Assembly: GCA_037349315.1 (NCBI GenBank)
Contig: JBAIAC010000007.1
Location: forward strand, 22,710,001 to 22,774,000
From: Chelydra serpentina
Taxonomy: Eukaryota; Chordata; Testudines; Chelydridae
Direction of reading: 5' to 3'
Length of the DNA stretch: 64,000 bases
Both the position numbers and the translations under genes were made by a program. A model generated the notes under the pieces. The model did not search any database. It was given only the letters and a program-made list of their open reading frames with translations, and was not told the DNA's origin. Each line of letters starts with the position of its first letter. Positions within the stretch are counted from its first letter, which is position 1. This document shows, piece after piece, positions 48,535 to 59,544 of this stretch.

Positions 48535-49340
48535 ACCTCTGTGTGGTAAGGAAGTATTATTGTCTCCATTGTAAAGACTGGAACAGCGAGTATGATGGGG
48601 TGCCCTCCCCATACTGGCCTATAAAGGGTTAAAGGAGCCGTAAGGCTGTGTAAAAGGCAGCCAACAGGAGATGTCCATAGAAGAATAGCTCCTGGGAAGG
48701 GCAGGTTCAGTTGCTCCCTGGAGCTTGAGGCTCCTGCCTTGCAGGAGGAGAAAAGCTAGCACCTTGGACAGAGCAGTGCTGGGCAGGACCAGGGGAGTGA
48801 GAGCCAGCTCCAGGCTGACTGCTGGCATGCTAATGCCCTGAGATAAGGGCAGAGATGGAGCTGGGGCTTCGGTGAAGTGGCCCAGGGAAGTAGGCTGAGA
48901 GGTTGGAGGGGATGCAGAGCATGGGTGCCATCTACAGGGTCCCTGGGCTGAGAACCAGAGTAGTGGGTGGGCCCGGGTCCCCTCCTCAGCCCCACTCACC
49001 ACTGAGGAAGTGGCTGGACCATCGGACTGCAGTACATTTCCCCAGAAGGGGGGAAGCACAGAGTGTGGCACAGCCAGAGGGCTGTGTCATGAAGAGGATG
49101 TCGCGGTTCTGGGAGTGACGTGGGTCCTGGAGAAGATGTGACGGTGGCAAGACACCACTAGAAGAGGCCGCACTGGCTATCAGAGCTAATCCCCATGACA
49201 GCCAGCAGGAGGCGCCGCAGTGGTAAGTTGCATCCCATCACAGCGAGGCACAGAGATTTTAAGTGACTTGACTAAGAAGTCTATGGCAGAGCTGGGAACC
49301 AATTCACACTCCTGACTGTACTCCACATGAGCCATCCTTC
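48535..49340 (-). repeat. MIR-like SINE interrupted by an LTR-like block
   Basis: The left part gaagtattattgtctccatt and the right part cacagagattttaagtgact with atggcagagctgggaacc form one reverse-strand MIR-like core, split exactly at the LTR-like insertion at 48591-49242. Confidence 0.6.
48591..49242. mobile_element. solo-LTR-like block, 5-bp TSD
   Basis: A 652-bp block with TATGATGGGGTGC at the left and GCATCCCATCACA at the right, near-inverted ends of the TG...CA type. The 5-bp word gcgag flanks it on both sides (48586-48590, 49243-49247). No coding frame of any retroelement is present. The long inverted ends leave open a DNA-transposon alternative. Confidence 0.6.
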
Positions 49341-49959
49341 TGTCTTTTACAGCCCTTGGAGTAATTATTTCTAATGGCTGGACAGGATCTCCCAGATATA
49401 GGATCTCTTCCTTCATAAAATATATCTTTTACATGACCCATAAAAACAAGGTACTGTCCACTTGCTGTCACGGGAGATAGCAACTTTTTGCAAGAGTTCA
49501 CCTGGGTGTCTGACAAATTCCATCTAGCTGAAGTTCCCCCATCATTTCAGCTGATAAAATGATTTTCTTACTTTCTTGTCATTAAACTGTTGCATGGCAT
49601 TGATGTTACCTTTATTATGGATGCCGCATCCCCTTTCAACAGGTAGCTGTATTCTGATGAAGGGTAATGTGATCCCTGGTGTATATGTGTAATACTGAAT
49701 TGGTAAAGCATGTAGTTACTTATGAAAGAAATGATCTCCCTGATATTAATTATTGTTATGATAATAATGACTAAGTTGGGACATAGTCTATGTTAAGGCT
49801 GGATAAGGCTTGTGTTTATTGCTTTAACAACTGAGTTGATGGACTTTATGGAACTCTGCTAAAAGTTTTGTCTGTTTTCTGCTGTTTGTGTATTGTGTAT
49901 CCTCTTGTCAATAACTGATATAAAAACGCATTTGGCTAATTATTCATTATTATTATTTG

Positions 49960-50165
49960 TACATACAGAGTGACTTTCATCCAAGTATCTCAAAGAGTTT
50001 TCAAAGGTGGGCACCTATCATCTCCTTTTTACATGTGTAGTAACTGAAGCACAGAAAGGTTGAGTGATTCATACAAGGTCAAACAGGGGTAGAGTTGGGA
50101 ATGCACCCCAGGTCTCTTGACTCCCAGTCCTCTGCTCACATCAGTCCACACTGCTTCCCTATGAA
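49960..50165 (-). repeat. MIR-type SINE
   Basis: Reverse-strand MIR core: tcatctcctttttacatgtg, gtaactgaagcacagaaagg, ttgggaatgcacccca and ctcttgactcccagtcctct in the expected order. Confidence 0.6.
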
Positions 50166-50617
50166 CTTTCCTGTCAAGACATGCTACCAACCATAAGAAA
50201 TTTGCAAAATATTTTGATTTTTTGACTGCCAGCGATGTGTGGTTGAACACACATGCTAAGGATTTGACAGGATTTACATTTTCACACACATTTTTAAATC
50301 ATGCCCAAATACCAGACATGAACTATACAGGAGTGAATTTTCAAAGGCATAAAAGGTGTATCTTTGTGATCCTGTCCTCACAACCTCTAAAGCAAGTTCC
50401 TTTTATTTGTGCCTGTACCAAAAATATGAAAGTCAATGTTATCGATAGGCACTGCATCAACCTAACTACAGGTTAGTCAAGCTATATTAAAGTTGCTGAC
50501 ATGACTGAGACGTGACATTGATTTCAGCTTTTACCTATGCGTTTCCCACTTAAGGAACTAATCATTTTTCTTCCTGTTTTCAGTTGTCCCTAAGGGAAAA
50601 CATCAGCTCATTATTAC

Positions 50618-50728
50618 CTTAGTGAAGGCTCGGTAGCATAAGCCGCACAGTTCCACCAGGTAGGCCAGAGTGAAGACAGCATTCTGAATGACAAAGCTTA
50701 GTAATTTTGAAAATGGCTCAAGAAGACT
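50618..50728 (-). CDS. UNC80: UNC80 coding exon, window exon 8
   Basis: This 111-nt exon is 37 codons, phase 0 at both ends. It starts SLLEPFSKLLSFVIQNAVFT and ends ELCGLCYRAFTK. The acceptor is ATTTCATTGCAG and the donor GTAATA. The segment is hydrophobic and helical, as expected for the scaffold. The intron that follows is about 10 kb and rich in repeats. Confidence 0.96.
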
Positions 50729-51303
50729 CTGCAATGAAATATGATTTTAGGGAAATCAATAACTGAATCATTCAGCAAAATAAATAACATTCAAGTTCTG
50801 AAAAGCTTTAATGGAACAGAACCTTTATTTTTTACTCAGGATATGTTGCTGTGGTTTACCCATTTCAGACAAAAGGCTGTTCTGACATATGTCTTCATGT
50901 TTACAAAATAAATTAGAAGCAAGGGAACAGAAAACAGAGTTTCACCTTTAATCCAGTGCTTACTTGATACCAGTGCTTACTGGTAGTGCTTACAAAAAAT
51001 AAACTCCCATTGACCTCAACAGGAGTTGCACTAGTGAGTGGACTGCAGTATCAGACTCTGGGGAAGTTTATCATTACAGCTGTTGTTTTAGAAAAACATC
51101 AAACCTTTAGGAAGCTATACATTCATGCACAGACATTCATGTAACCTAGATTCTGAAGCTCCTTTCATTCACTACAGAATACTAGACTGCAAATTTTCAT
51201 GCTCACATAATACTTCTCTAGCTAAGGGATAAGGAACCAATTTGTAGCACAGTGAAGGATGGATAACTCTGTTGGAGAAGAGTTGTGTATTTCTAGAACT
51301 TAC

Positions 51304-51372
51304 CCGGGTGGCACTAGTGGTAGGTATCTTCAACAGGCAAATCATTATTCTTAAACTGGAATCTAAAGAACA
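51304..51372 (-). CDS. UNC80: UNC80 coding exon, window exon 7
   Basis: This 69-nt exon is 23 codons, phase 0 at both ends, and encodes CSLDSSLRIMICLLKIPTTS then ATR. The acceptor CTCTTTCCACAG is strong and the donor is GTAAGT. It joins PLK of exon 6 to SLLEPFSK of exon 8, the order expected for UNC80. Confidence 0.95.
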
Positions 51373-51761
51373 CTGTGGAAAGAGAAAAGTGAGTGTCTTC
51401 CTCTGCACACCTCTTGTGTTTAATGGTGACAGATGTAAACATGCAATAGGTGAAGTCAAAAAACCATCACTTCTAAATAATATTTAATGGGATGCTGCCA
51501 ATATAAATATAATGGGCTATATTGTCCCCTCCAGCAGTAAAGCCTACAGGAGGAGGATTGGGAGGAGGAAATCTCAGTAAGGCTTGGCTTGCCATGTTCA
51601 CTCCAAATTGCTCTGTCAAGGATGCTGACGTTACCCTCTGTAGAACAAAAAATCCCCAACTTTTCTAGTCCAACAGAACTTGGTTAGTATGGGGACATGC
51701 TCCTGGGGGATTAACAGGAGCCCAGTGTCTTATGTTTCTGTAGCTGGTCTGGGCCCCAGTG

Positions 51762-51898
51762 TCTCTCTCCGGTCTTCTTCAGCTCTGTGTAGCCTGAAAG
51801 CTTGTCTCTTTCACCAACAGAAATTGGTCCAATACAAGATATTACCTCACCCACCCTGTTTCTCTAATATCTTGGAACCAACATGGCTACAACAACGG
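51762..51898 (-). repeat. R-family interspersed repeat, short copy
   Basis: Contains tcttcttcagctctgtgtag, gcctgaaagcttgtctcttt, aatacaagatattacctcac and ggaaccaacatggctacaac. Confidence 0.65.
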
Positions 51899-52714
51899 AA
51901 GATATATTGAACGGTGTCTTACTGCCCAACCGGTGTTTTTCAATGGGACTGCTTGTGGAGCAACTTGTTATTCACCATAAGTAAATGTATCAGAATCTGG
52001 CCCTTAAACGCTGATCCAAAACCTATAGAAGTCAATGGAGGGAGTTGCACCGACTTCAGGGGACTTTGAATTAGGCCTTTGGAACTTTGTTTACTGGAAA
52101 ATAGGGCATCTGTGCAGGCCCCGTGAGTGTTCACAGCTCAGAACCCAGAGCCACTGATCTCAGTCTCTACAACTATATCCTGATTAAATTCCTCTGATGG
52201 GATTATAACCTGGTCAGTCAAACAGGATGTGTTCAATTTCTGCTGGCTGAAGGCCTCTCTACCTGTCTGGCTATTATGTATTCATTAATTTTAAGGAATT
52301 ATTTAGAGGTAGCCTTTTTTCCAATGGGATTTAATTCTTCTTAAGGAGGTAACAGTGAATGAATTTTTTATTGCCAAGCATGTTGATTATCACTAATTTA
52401 TTGTCCTAATCTGACAAAGAAAACACATGGAAGGTGAGGAGGAGAAAAATATTCCCACCCCAATCATAGTTACAGTGACTACTAGGTGGAGGGTATAGAC
52501 AGAGGGACGGATCAGGCACTCTTGTGCCACCTGGTCTACTGGAAATGTTAGATAATTTACAACAAAATATTACAAACTATGCTCTGTTGTACCCAACTTT
52601 CAAATAGTTTGCATATGCCTTAGCCAATGGCAGAACAGTCCTTGTGTCAGATGTTTTGGTTGATTAGTTACAAATTACCCTTATAAATAAAAAACTGCAT
52701 TACATACATCATAC

Positions 52715-52888
52715 CTTAAGTGGCAAAACACAAGGCAGTTTGGTAAAGAAAGTCTGAAACTGGTTACTAATAGTGGTCCAGAGGTTACTAGGAGAATCCA
52801 TTGGCAAAGCTTCCATAAATGTAGCAATGTTTTCCAAACAACGTAGCATTGCGCCCCCTGCTGGCAAGTTCTTTTTGTTGTTTAAACC
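52715..52888 (-). CDS. UNC80: UNC80 coding exon, window exon 6
   Basis: This 174-nt exon encodes exactly 58 codons and is phase 0 at both ends. It starts GLNNKKNLPAGGAMLRCLEN, passes through MEALPMDSPSNLWTTISNQF and ends KLPCVLPLK. The acceptor is TTTTCTAG and the donor GTATGA. All of these segments are recognisable UNC80. Confidence 0.96.
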
Positions 52889-53729
52889 CTAGAAAACAAA
52901 ATGCAGAATTTGAAAACAAATTAAACATCAGAAAATGACTATCTAAACAATATTCTAAAACACACTTACAACAGCCAAGGTCAGGCTAACAGTGCAATTT
53001 CCATCTTCTGCCACAAATAATGTAAAGTACATTGCTTTTCTACAGCATCTACCGCTGATAAAGTAGGAGGCAGACCATCAACAGTGATAGTGGTAAGGAA
53101 AAGATTAGAGCAGCATATATTTGCAGAATCAGCTTTAGGCAACTGAAAGACGCATCCATTAAGAACCAGCCACCCGCACTTCTCTGGCCCAGCAGACCAT
53201 GTGTGATGAATTGTCTTGTACATACCTATCATTTTCCTATATTGGAAGGAATGCCAGACTTGTGCAAGTGTTGATCAGAATGCAATTGTTTCAGTCTCTA
53301 GTGGGTGGCCTGAAAAGATCCAAGCACTGCTAAAGTATTGTCAAAAGCTTTGCTTATAGGGCTGCTACTGGAAGGAAAAGAAGCAATCCCCATGTTCCTG
53401 GTAGTGCTGAAAGATATGTACATGTGACAATCAGTGTAGAAGTGAGACTTGAGATAGAGAGAAGTTGGGAGGAGAAGCAGAAAGGAACAAGCAGAGGGAC
53501 TAGACTCTAACCTCAAGGGATTCCACAGAGGAGGATTGCAGAGAGGGAATTGCCATTAGATACAGAGGAGAAATGGTTTTACAGGCAGCAACAGAACTAT
53601 GACAAGAACCATGCACAGAAATGGAAACAGTGCAAGGGAATGGAATGGCCTGCAGCATTAAGAAGGGAGGACCCAATAGCTGGCAAGAGAAGTGAGAGCA
53701 AAACTCAGACTGAAAATGGTGGAAGATCA

Positions 53730-54380
53730 TGTAGTGGGGCAGCTTCCCCACTCCTCAAGAACAGGGGTTAAAACAGCCAAGCTAGGCTGATTGGAGTAGC
53801 AGCAACAGCTGTGGCCAGCTCAATTAGGGCCCAGCTGGCCCTGATAAGAGGGCTGGGGGCCAGGAGCTGGAGGAGTCTCTCTCTAGGAGTGGAGAGAGAA
53901 GGACCTAGCTGTTGAGAGCAAGGTACCTGAAGCAGAGCAGTGCTGGGGGAAAGGCCAAAGGGAGCTGGGGAGCTCCAGCCTGGAAAACCCTCAGGCTGCA
54001 GGCTTGGTGAAGGCCTACAAAGGTATTGGGGCAGCCCAGGGATAAGCAAAGGCAGCAGGTCCTAACCCCTTGCCAATGATGAGTGGCCATTACACTGCAG
54101 TCTGCCCCAGTGAGCGGGGGCTAGATGATGACTGGCAGTAGCCACTGAGGGAAGGTGGGTTTATAGGGTTGGAGGTTCCCCTGGGAGGGGAGACCCAGAG
54201 CATGGGGGTATTGCTGGGGGTAGAACCCTGAGGTAAAAGGGCACCGGGGTCTGGGAGGGACACGGGGCCAGCAGCAGGCAAGACACTGGCCTGCAGAGGG
54301 CGCTCCATATGCTGGAAAAGAGCTAATTCCCAGGGGAGCAGCAGGAGGCGCCGTGCCGGTGAGTCTTCACGTTGCTATGG
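53730..54380. mobile_element. second solo-LTR-like block
   Basis: About 650 bp starting tgtagtggggcagcttcccc and ending near ccggtgagtcttcacgttgc. The end motif ggagcagcaggaggcgccg is shared with the block at 48591-49242 (cagccagcaggaggcgccgc), suggesting related LTR families. No clean target duplication was found. It lies between UNC80 window exons 5 and 6. Confidence 0.5.
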
Positions 54381-54520
54381 CTTGATTCTGCTTCCATGTA
54401 AATCAATGCAAAAATTCTCATTGCCTTTAATGGTGTAGGATCAAGCTCTTAGTATGTTAGAGGAGGACAGAAGGATATACTTGGTAGTACCTAATACAGT
54501 CAGCCTTATTGTGAACATAC

Positions 54521-54606
54521 CTCTAATAGTTGGCTCAGTGCAGCTACGGAGCTCAGCTCACTGAAGTCCATAAGAGATATAGCCAGGGTCCGTAAAAAAC
54601 TTCCAT
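54521..54606 (-). CDS. UNC80: UNC80 coding exon, window exon 5
   Basis: This 86-nt exon (2 nt + 28 codons) has an acceptor TGATTTCCAG and a donor GTATGT. It encodes GSFLRTLAISLMDFSELSS followed by VAALSQLLE, a conserved UNC80 helical segment, and ends in phase 0. Confidence 0.95.
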
Positions 54607-54696
54607 CTGGAAATCAGAACCACATCTTTTTGATAAGTGTTGGAATGATTGAGATGATTGATGGTGGCAGAAATGTTCTCAGGCATTGCACATTAC

Positions 54697-54809
54697 CTTT
54701 GATATTGCTCTGGAACAGCTGTGGAAATATACCATTGGGAGCCAGCTGATGGAAAATGCAACGGAGGAATTGCTTAGCCACACCGGCAGCATTACCAGGG
54801 ATCATCATG
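54697..54809 (-). CDS. UNC80: UNC80 coding exon, window exon 4
   Basis: This 113-nt exon (1 + 37 codons + 1 nt) has an acceptor CTTCATTTCAG and a donor GTAATG. The peptide begins MMIPGNAAGVAKQFLRCIF and ends LFQSNIK. The last G joins AT of exon 5 to make Asp. It is separated from exon 5 by only 90 bp. Confidence 0.95.
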
Positions 54810-54954
54810 CTGAAATGAAGGAAAAAAGAGGGAGACGTTCCCAAGTGGATGAAAAATATTTCCCAAAGCTGAAAATTGGAGAAGGTAAAGAAGATCCTAT
54901 TCTTTCTAGTAACAGACAAAGACAAATTCAGTTATGAATACAAGAAGATGGTGA

Positions 54955-55150
54955 TAATAATAATTCCGAGCTCTTATAAAGCACTTTTCATTAGTAGACC
55001 ACAAAGGAGGCCAGAATCATTATCCTCATTTTACAGATAGGGAAACCGAGGTACAAGCAGGTAAAGTGACTTGCCAAGATCACCCAGCAGGCTAGTGGCA
55101 GAGCTAGGACTAGAACACACGCCTTCTGAGTCCTCCTAGTGCTCTAGGAA
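54955..55150 (-). repeat. MIR-type SINE
   Basis: Reverse-strand MIR core: tataaagcacttttcatta, cctcattttacagataggga, aaagtgacttgccaagatca, tggcagagctaggactagaa. One of the best preserved MIR-like copies in the window. Confidence 0.7.
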
Positions 55151-55654
55151 AGGTCCTGATCCAGCAAAGCATGTAATCACAGGCTTAACTTTCATAACTT
55201 CAGCTGGATTATTCACATGGTTTAAGTTAAGCAAGAGCTGAAGTGCTGTGGCTTGATTCCAGCCTCAATAATTAGTTTAATTTTTCCTGATTCTCTACAT
55301 AGTGTCGGGAATGTTTTTGCCATTGAGTCCTCAGGATTTGAAGCCCAATCCTGCTATCATTGAAGTCAATGGCAAAACTCTCACTGATTTCAGAGATGCA
55401 GAATCAGCTTCCTGGAGAACTTCCACACTGGGATGCAAGCTCCCATAAAGCTCATTCATTTACTCCTCTCTAGCACCTTCCAGTCAAAGATTTCAAAGCA
55501 CTTTTCAATTATTAATGAATTAAGCAGCACAACCTTTTTACAATTTCCATAAATGAATGCAGCCCATGTGATGTCCCTGTAGAAGGACAGTAGTCTATTT
55601 GCATGATGGGACATCACCAGTAGGTGTTCTCCAGAATTATGGATGACTGATTTA

Positions 55655-55925
55655 GGCCATGTCTACACTACTGCGGTAAGTCGACCTAAGTTACGCAACT
55701 CCAGCTATGTGAGTAACATAGCTGGAGTCGACGTAGCTTAGGTCGATTTACTGCGGTGTCTACACTGCGCTGGGTCGACAGGACACACTCTCCCGACCTT
55801 ACTCTTCTCGTCCGGGGTGGAGTACTGGGGTTGACCAGAGAGCGATCTGCGGTCAATTTGGTGGATCTTTGAGCCCTGGTGCATCAATTGCCGGAGCGTC
55901 GACCCGGTGGTAGGTAGATTTAGCC
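55655..55925. mobile_element. Harbinger-like MITE (271 bp), TTA TSD
   Basis: TTA flanks both ends. The left end GGCCATGTCTACACTACTGC is followed by internal inverted segments (gtcgacctaagttacgc / gacgtagcttaggtcgat). The right end is ...TAGATTTAGCC. Confidence 0.75.
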
Positions 55926-56282
55926 TTAGTTAAACGCATACAGATGAAAACCCTTTCCAGGGCCATAAATTTTATTCGCCAGCATAATGGGAAAACCACA
56001 CATATAATGAGCCATGGGAATGAGCTACAAAGGTGTAGAGTGAAATCCAGGATCCATAAAGTCAATGGGAGTTTTGTCACTGACTTTAAGGGAGCCTGGA
56101 TTTTATCCCTGATCCAGGTATGAATTTCTCCAAAGTTCAAGGAGGTTTGGATCTGGGCTTTTTGGTCCAGGCCCATTGCTAGAAATCATAAGATATTTGT
56201 ATCCATGTAAAAAAGGACAGGATTTAATCCTTTGTTTATATATCTAGCACACTTTTGTGGGGGAAGTGAAGGGTTACTGTAC

Positions 56283-56321
56283 CTTTCTGCTTGATTAGAA
56301 AAACAGGTACTTGACGCCAAC
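56283..56321 (-). CDS. UNC80: UNC80 microexon, window exon 3 (39 nt)
   Basis: This 39-nt exon (1 + 12 codons + 2 nt) encodes LASSTCFSNQAE flanked by split codons. The acceptor is TTTACTCCAG and the donor GTACAG. I recall the mammalian counterpart as LASSTTFSNQAE at the same place, so it is a true UNC80 exon although it is very short. Its length is a multiple of three and its phases match its neighbours, so skipping it would keep the frame and join SVG directly to SMMIPG. Whether it is a cassette in this species cannot be seen from DNA. Confidence 0.88.
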
Positions 56322-56694
56322 CTGGAGTAAACAGCAGAAAACAGCAAGTCAAACAAAAGTACTGTTCATACTATTTTTTTAATCAAGCCAATAAAATTAC
56401 CAGTAAGTAAAATTTTGTAAGTAGATGTTTTGGAGAACATGTTTTAAAGGTCACAGGAGACCCTTTGATCAGATGCACAGGGGACTCAAATTCATTTTTG
56501 TAAAGGGTAAAAGTCAAAGTCAGTCTTGCAATATTGTCATAAATATTTGCCAGCTCAGACAAATTCTACTTGCCCTCCCTTATCACCATAATGATAATGA
56601 AAATATCTTGTATTCATACATCAAGAACATTCACTCACCCTGGACAATTTGGAGAGCAGAAATGTGCAGAGGTGGTGTAGGAACTGTATGCTGA

Positions 56695-56900
56695 CTGAAA
56701 TCGACAGGAGTTAGGCCCCTAGGTGCATCCCATTAAGCATCTATCTGCATCTTTAGGCTCCCAAATACCTTTGACAATCTGGCCCTAAGTCGCTTTAGTG
56801 CTTTGAAAAGTTTACCCTAGATCTTGGGTCTCCTGACTCCAAGTCCTCTGTTCTAAACATCAGACAACACTATCTTCTCTAAGCAGTAAAAGAGTAAGTA
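56695..56900. repeat. palindromic repeat joined to a MIR fragment
   Basis: gacaggagttaggcccctag to tgacaatctggccctaag resembles the palindromic family at 21330-21470, followed by MIR-like words gtctcctgactccaagtcct. The same palindrome-in-MIR arrangement occurs at 21.1-21.6 kb. Confidence 0.45.
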
Positions 56901-58071
56901 ATTCACTTGTGATGCACAGGCATAAATATCCTCTGTGTTAATAGACTGGATATAAGGGGGCAATGTACCTTGTAGTGTTTGCACAAAAATAACTTCAGAA
57001 AAAAATAGAAAGTTTAATAGGAACGTAAAAGCAAGTACACTGAGGCCACCTGAATGTGTTCATGCCCATATCTACTTCTAGGGGGAGTATGCCTTGTTCT
57101 GCATCTATTCAAAGCAATTCCTTCACAGGCCTGTAACTGCACCTTGATTAGTAAAAAATGGTGGTGACCAGGACTGAATGCTAGGAAATGACAAAGTGTG
57201 TTCACCGTACTGGAATGCCCAGGTTGCATACCCTCTGCTTCACTAACGGACTCCGCTGTGCCTCACTGAGGATGCAGTATTTCCACTTCAGTGAGGAAAA
57301 TGTACCACGTTCCTCCCACACACTTTGTTAACTAATCTACAGGAGCTTAATTGTTCATGGCTTCTCACTGGCCCTACTAGTGCTGTATTTATGAGTAACA
57401 AGTAGGATGGATGGCATCAATCTAGACTGGAAACTCTACCTCCTCCGGAGTTCATTAATACTGACAGCAGGGAACTGCAGCCTTGGAGTTAATGGAAATG
57501 GAGGGCTTGATTCTCCACTGTCTTCAAGTGGAGTTCAGACATAGTGGAGAGGGAGGGCTGCAGGGAGCCATTTGCAGTTTCCGGATCCTTGACCACCAAG
57601 CCCCTGCATAAATTAAAGCTGTAGGGGAGTAGCTTTAATTTAAACCATGGACATAAGGTTCTGCAGGGGTCTTATGCCAATGAAGAATCAGGTATAAGAG
57701 AGCTCTGCTTCACCACTACCACAACCTGTCCTGCCCAGGCACCACTCCTGGAATACCCTTGACAAACACCTTCCTTCCCTCTTATGCTGGGGGTTGTGAA
57801 AGCGGTTGGCACAAGAGCCATCTCCACCAGCCCTCTGCTAGCACAGAGTTCTCTGTACATGGAGAATTCTCCAGTGGTCATCTCTGCAAATGGCTTCATA
57901 GCACGAAATGACCTTAGTTGACCAGAGTGCCTGGTCAAGACTGATCATTTTCCAGGTTTTGGGTAACCTAAGAGAGCGTGAATTGCATGAATATTATAAA
58001 CTCAACAGCATAATCTGTAGGAGCAGGAGAATTTCAGTTAAGTGCAAGATATTCTCCAACAAACATTCTTA

Positions 58072-58902
58072 GGCTATGTCTGCACTGCTCACTTCTTATG
58101 GTGGCATGCAGAGTAAAGATATGCCTGAACCCTGTGGGTATGTGCCCTACATGGCTCTTTACATGCCCAAGCAGTGCCTACCACGTCTACACTGCTATTT
58201 TTAGCAGCGGCCCCAGTAGCAGGGGGAAGCAGCAGAGAAAAGCTCTAGCAGCATATGCATGCAGGGACTAGAACCCCGGTCTGAAGAGCCTGGGTTAGCT
58301 GAGATTCCCACTGTACCACCAGGAGTCTGTGCAGAGCCCCAGCCAGGGAGTCCTGTGGAGAGTTGGGCCCACAGGGAGCCAGAGTGACAGTATCCTGCAG
58401 CCCTCTGATTGGCCAACCACCCTATTTAGCTCTGGAGGATGCCCCAGAAAGCTATCTGAGCAACAGCACAGACTTTGGGCCTGCTGTGACTCCAGACCTC
58501 TCCTGATCTCCAGCCTCTGATCCCAGCCTGATCCCAATTCCTACCTCCCAATTCCAGGCAGGTACTACCTCTGATTTCCTGGCCTGACTTTGACCCTGAC
58601 TCTTGCTTATTGAACCCAGCTCTAACGATTCCTCTGACCCCTGTTCACAGACTCCAGCCCAGCTGTGACCACCTGGCCAGACCACCTATGCCCTGATCCC
58701 TTACATGCAATTCCCTGTGGCAAGGAAAGACCCTATCAGCTTCCTGCTGCCAGAGCCTTTCCCCGCTGCATCCCCCCGCCAGAGCCTTTCACTATCATGT
58801 GTAGTTACAAAACTCAGTGTAGACGCAGCCTGCTGTGCACTCAGCATGTAGCTACATGCACCCTACATGCCACTGCCAGTGGCATACAATGTAGACATGC
58901 CT
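58072..58902. mobile_element. Harbinger-like MITE, long form (831 bp), TTA TSD
   Basis: TTA flanks both ends. The left end is GGCTATGTCTGCACTGC; the reverse complement of the right end is AGGCATGTCTACATTG. The centre (about 58200-58800) is unrelated to the shorter copies and carries tRNA-like or SINE-like words, so it may be a composite. Confidence 0.6.
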
Positions 58903-59403
58903 TTAGACAACTCTCTATGTCCTGAATCACTTATACTTCTCAGTGTAGCTCTGCAGGGCGTTGCTGTTGTTTAATCTGAACATTTTCAAAGCCTTAGGGT
59001 ATAAGCTTTCTTCCATCTGTTATCCTGGCAGAGTATATGCCATAGCGGTTCTCATCTCTGAACTAAGTGTGATTGGAACTAGTGGAATGTATCGTGCTCT
59101 ACTTCACCTTCATTTTGAGCTGCCATTTTTCAGCTATACAGCAATGACCACAAAATAAAAGAGAGACCTCAAATCCACAACATCACTGCATAGGGCACGA
59201 TGTACTAGATTGGTGCACAGAGCACTGTTCCCTTCCTCTAGAGCCAAGATCCATCTGCTTCAAACATGGTCTACCTTTTGAGCTAACTGATATGCCATCA
59301 GGACATCTCTTTCAGTTCTCCTAGGGAATTCATCACAATTCAAGGGCACAAAAATCTTCCTTCCCTCATAAAAGAGAGAGAGCGAGAGAGCTCCAAAGAT
59401 TAC

Positions 59404-59544
59404 CTTCCTACAGACTGCATGATGTCCAACAACAAAGGAGCAGCCAAATCTGGGCTGAGGTGAATGAATGTGGAGAGAACAACTATGGCCAGACCTAGTG
59501 TTTCTTCATCATACTCTTCGAGGATAGCCCCACAATCATGGCAT
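59404..59544 (-). CDS. UNC80: UNC80 coding exon, window exon 2
   Basis: This 141-nt exon (1 + 46 codons + 2 nt) has an acceptor TTTCCTTGCAG and a donor GTAATC. The peptide contains CHDCGAILEEYDEETLGLAI and continues through LSTFIHLSPDLAAPLLLDIM, a conserved helical segment of UNC80. It ends with AG of a split codon. That codon becomes Arg if the 39-nt exon 3 follows, or Ser if exon 3 is skipped. Confidence 0.95.

Larger units (their letters stand above)
40541..50617 (-). other. UNC80: UNC80 intron between window exons 9 and 8
   Basis: About 10.1 kb, the largest visible intron. Holds the second young CR1, two Harbinger-like MITEs, the Tigger-like element, the solo-LTR-like block and at least three R-family repeats in mixed orientation. 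Confidence 0.8.

Noticed and set aside
48619..49071. 150-codon minus-strand ORF
   Set aside because: Contained in the LTR-like block, low-complexity Pro/Leu/Ser, no domain or conservation signal.
53550..53771. Plus-strand ORF with Lys/Gln-rich sequence
   Set aside because: No family resemblance, no splice context, runs into the LTR-like block.
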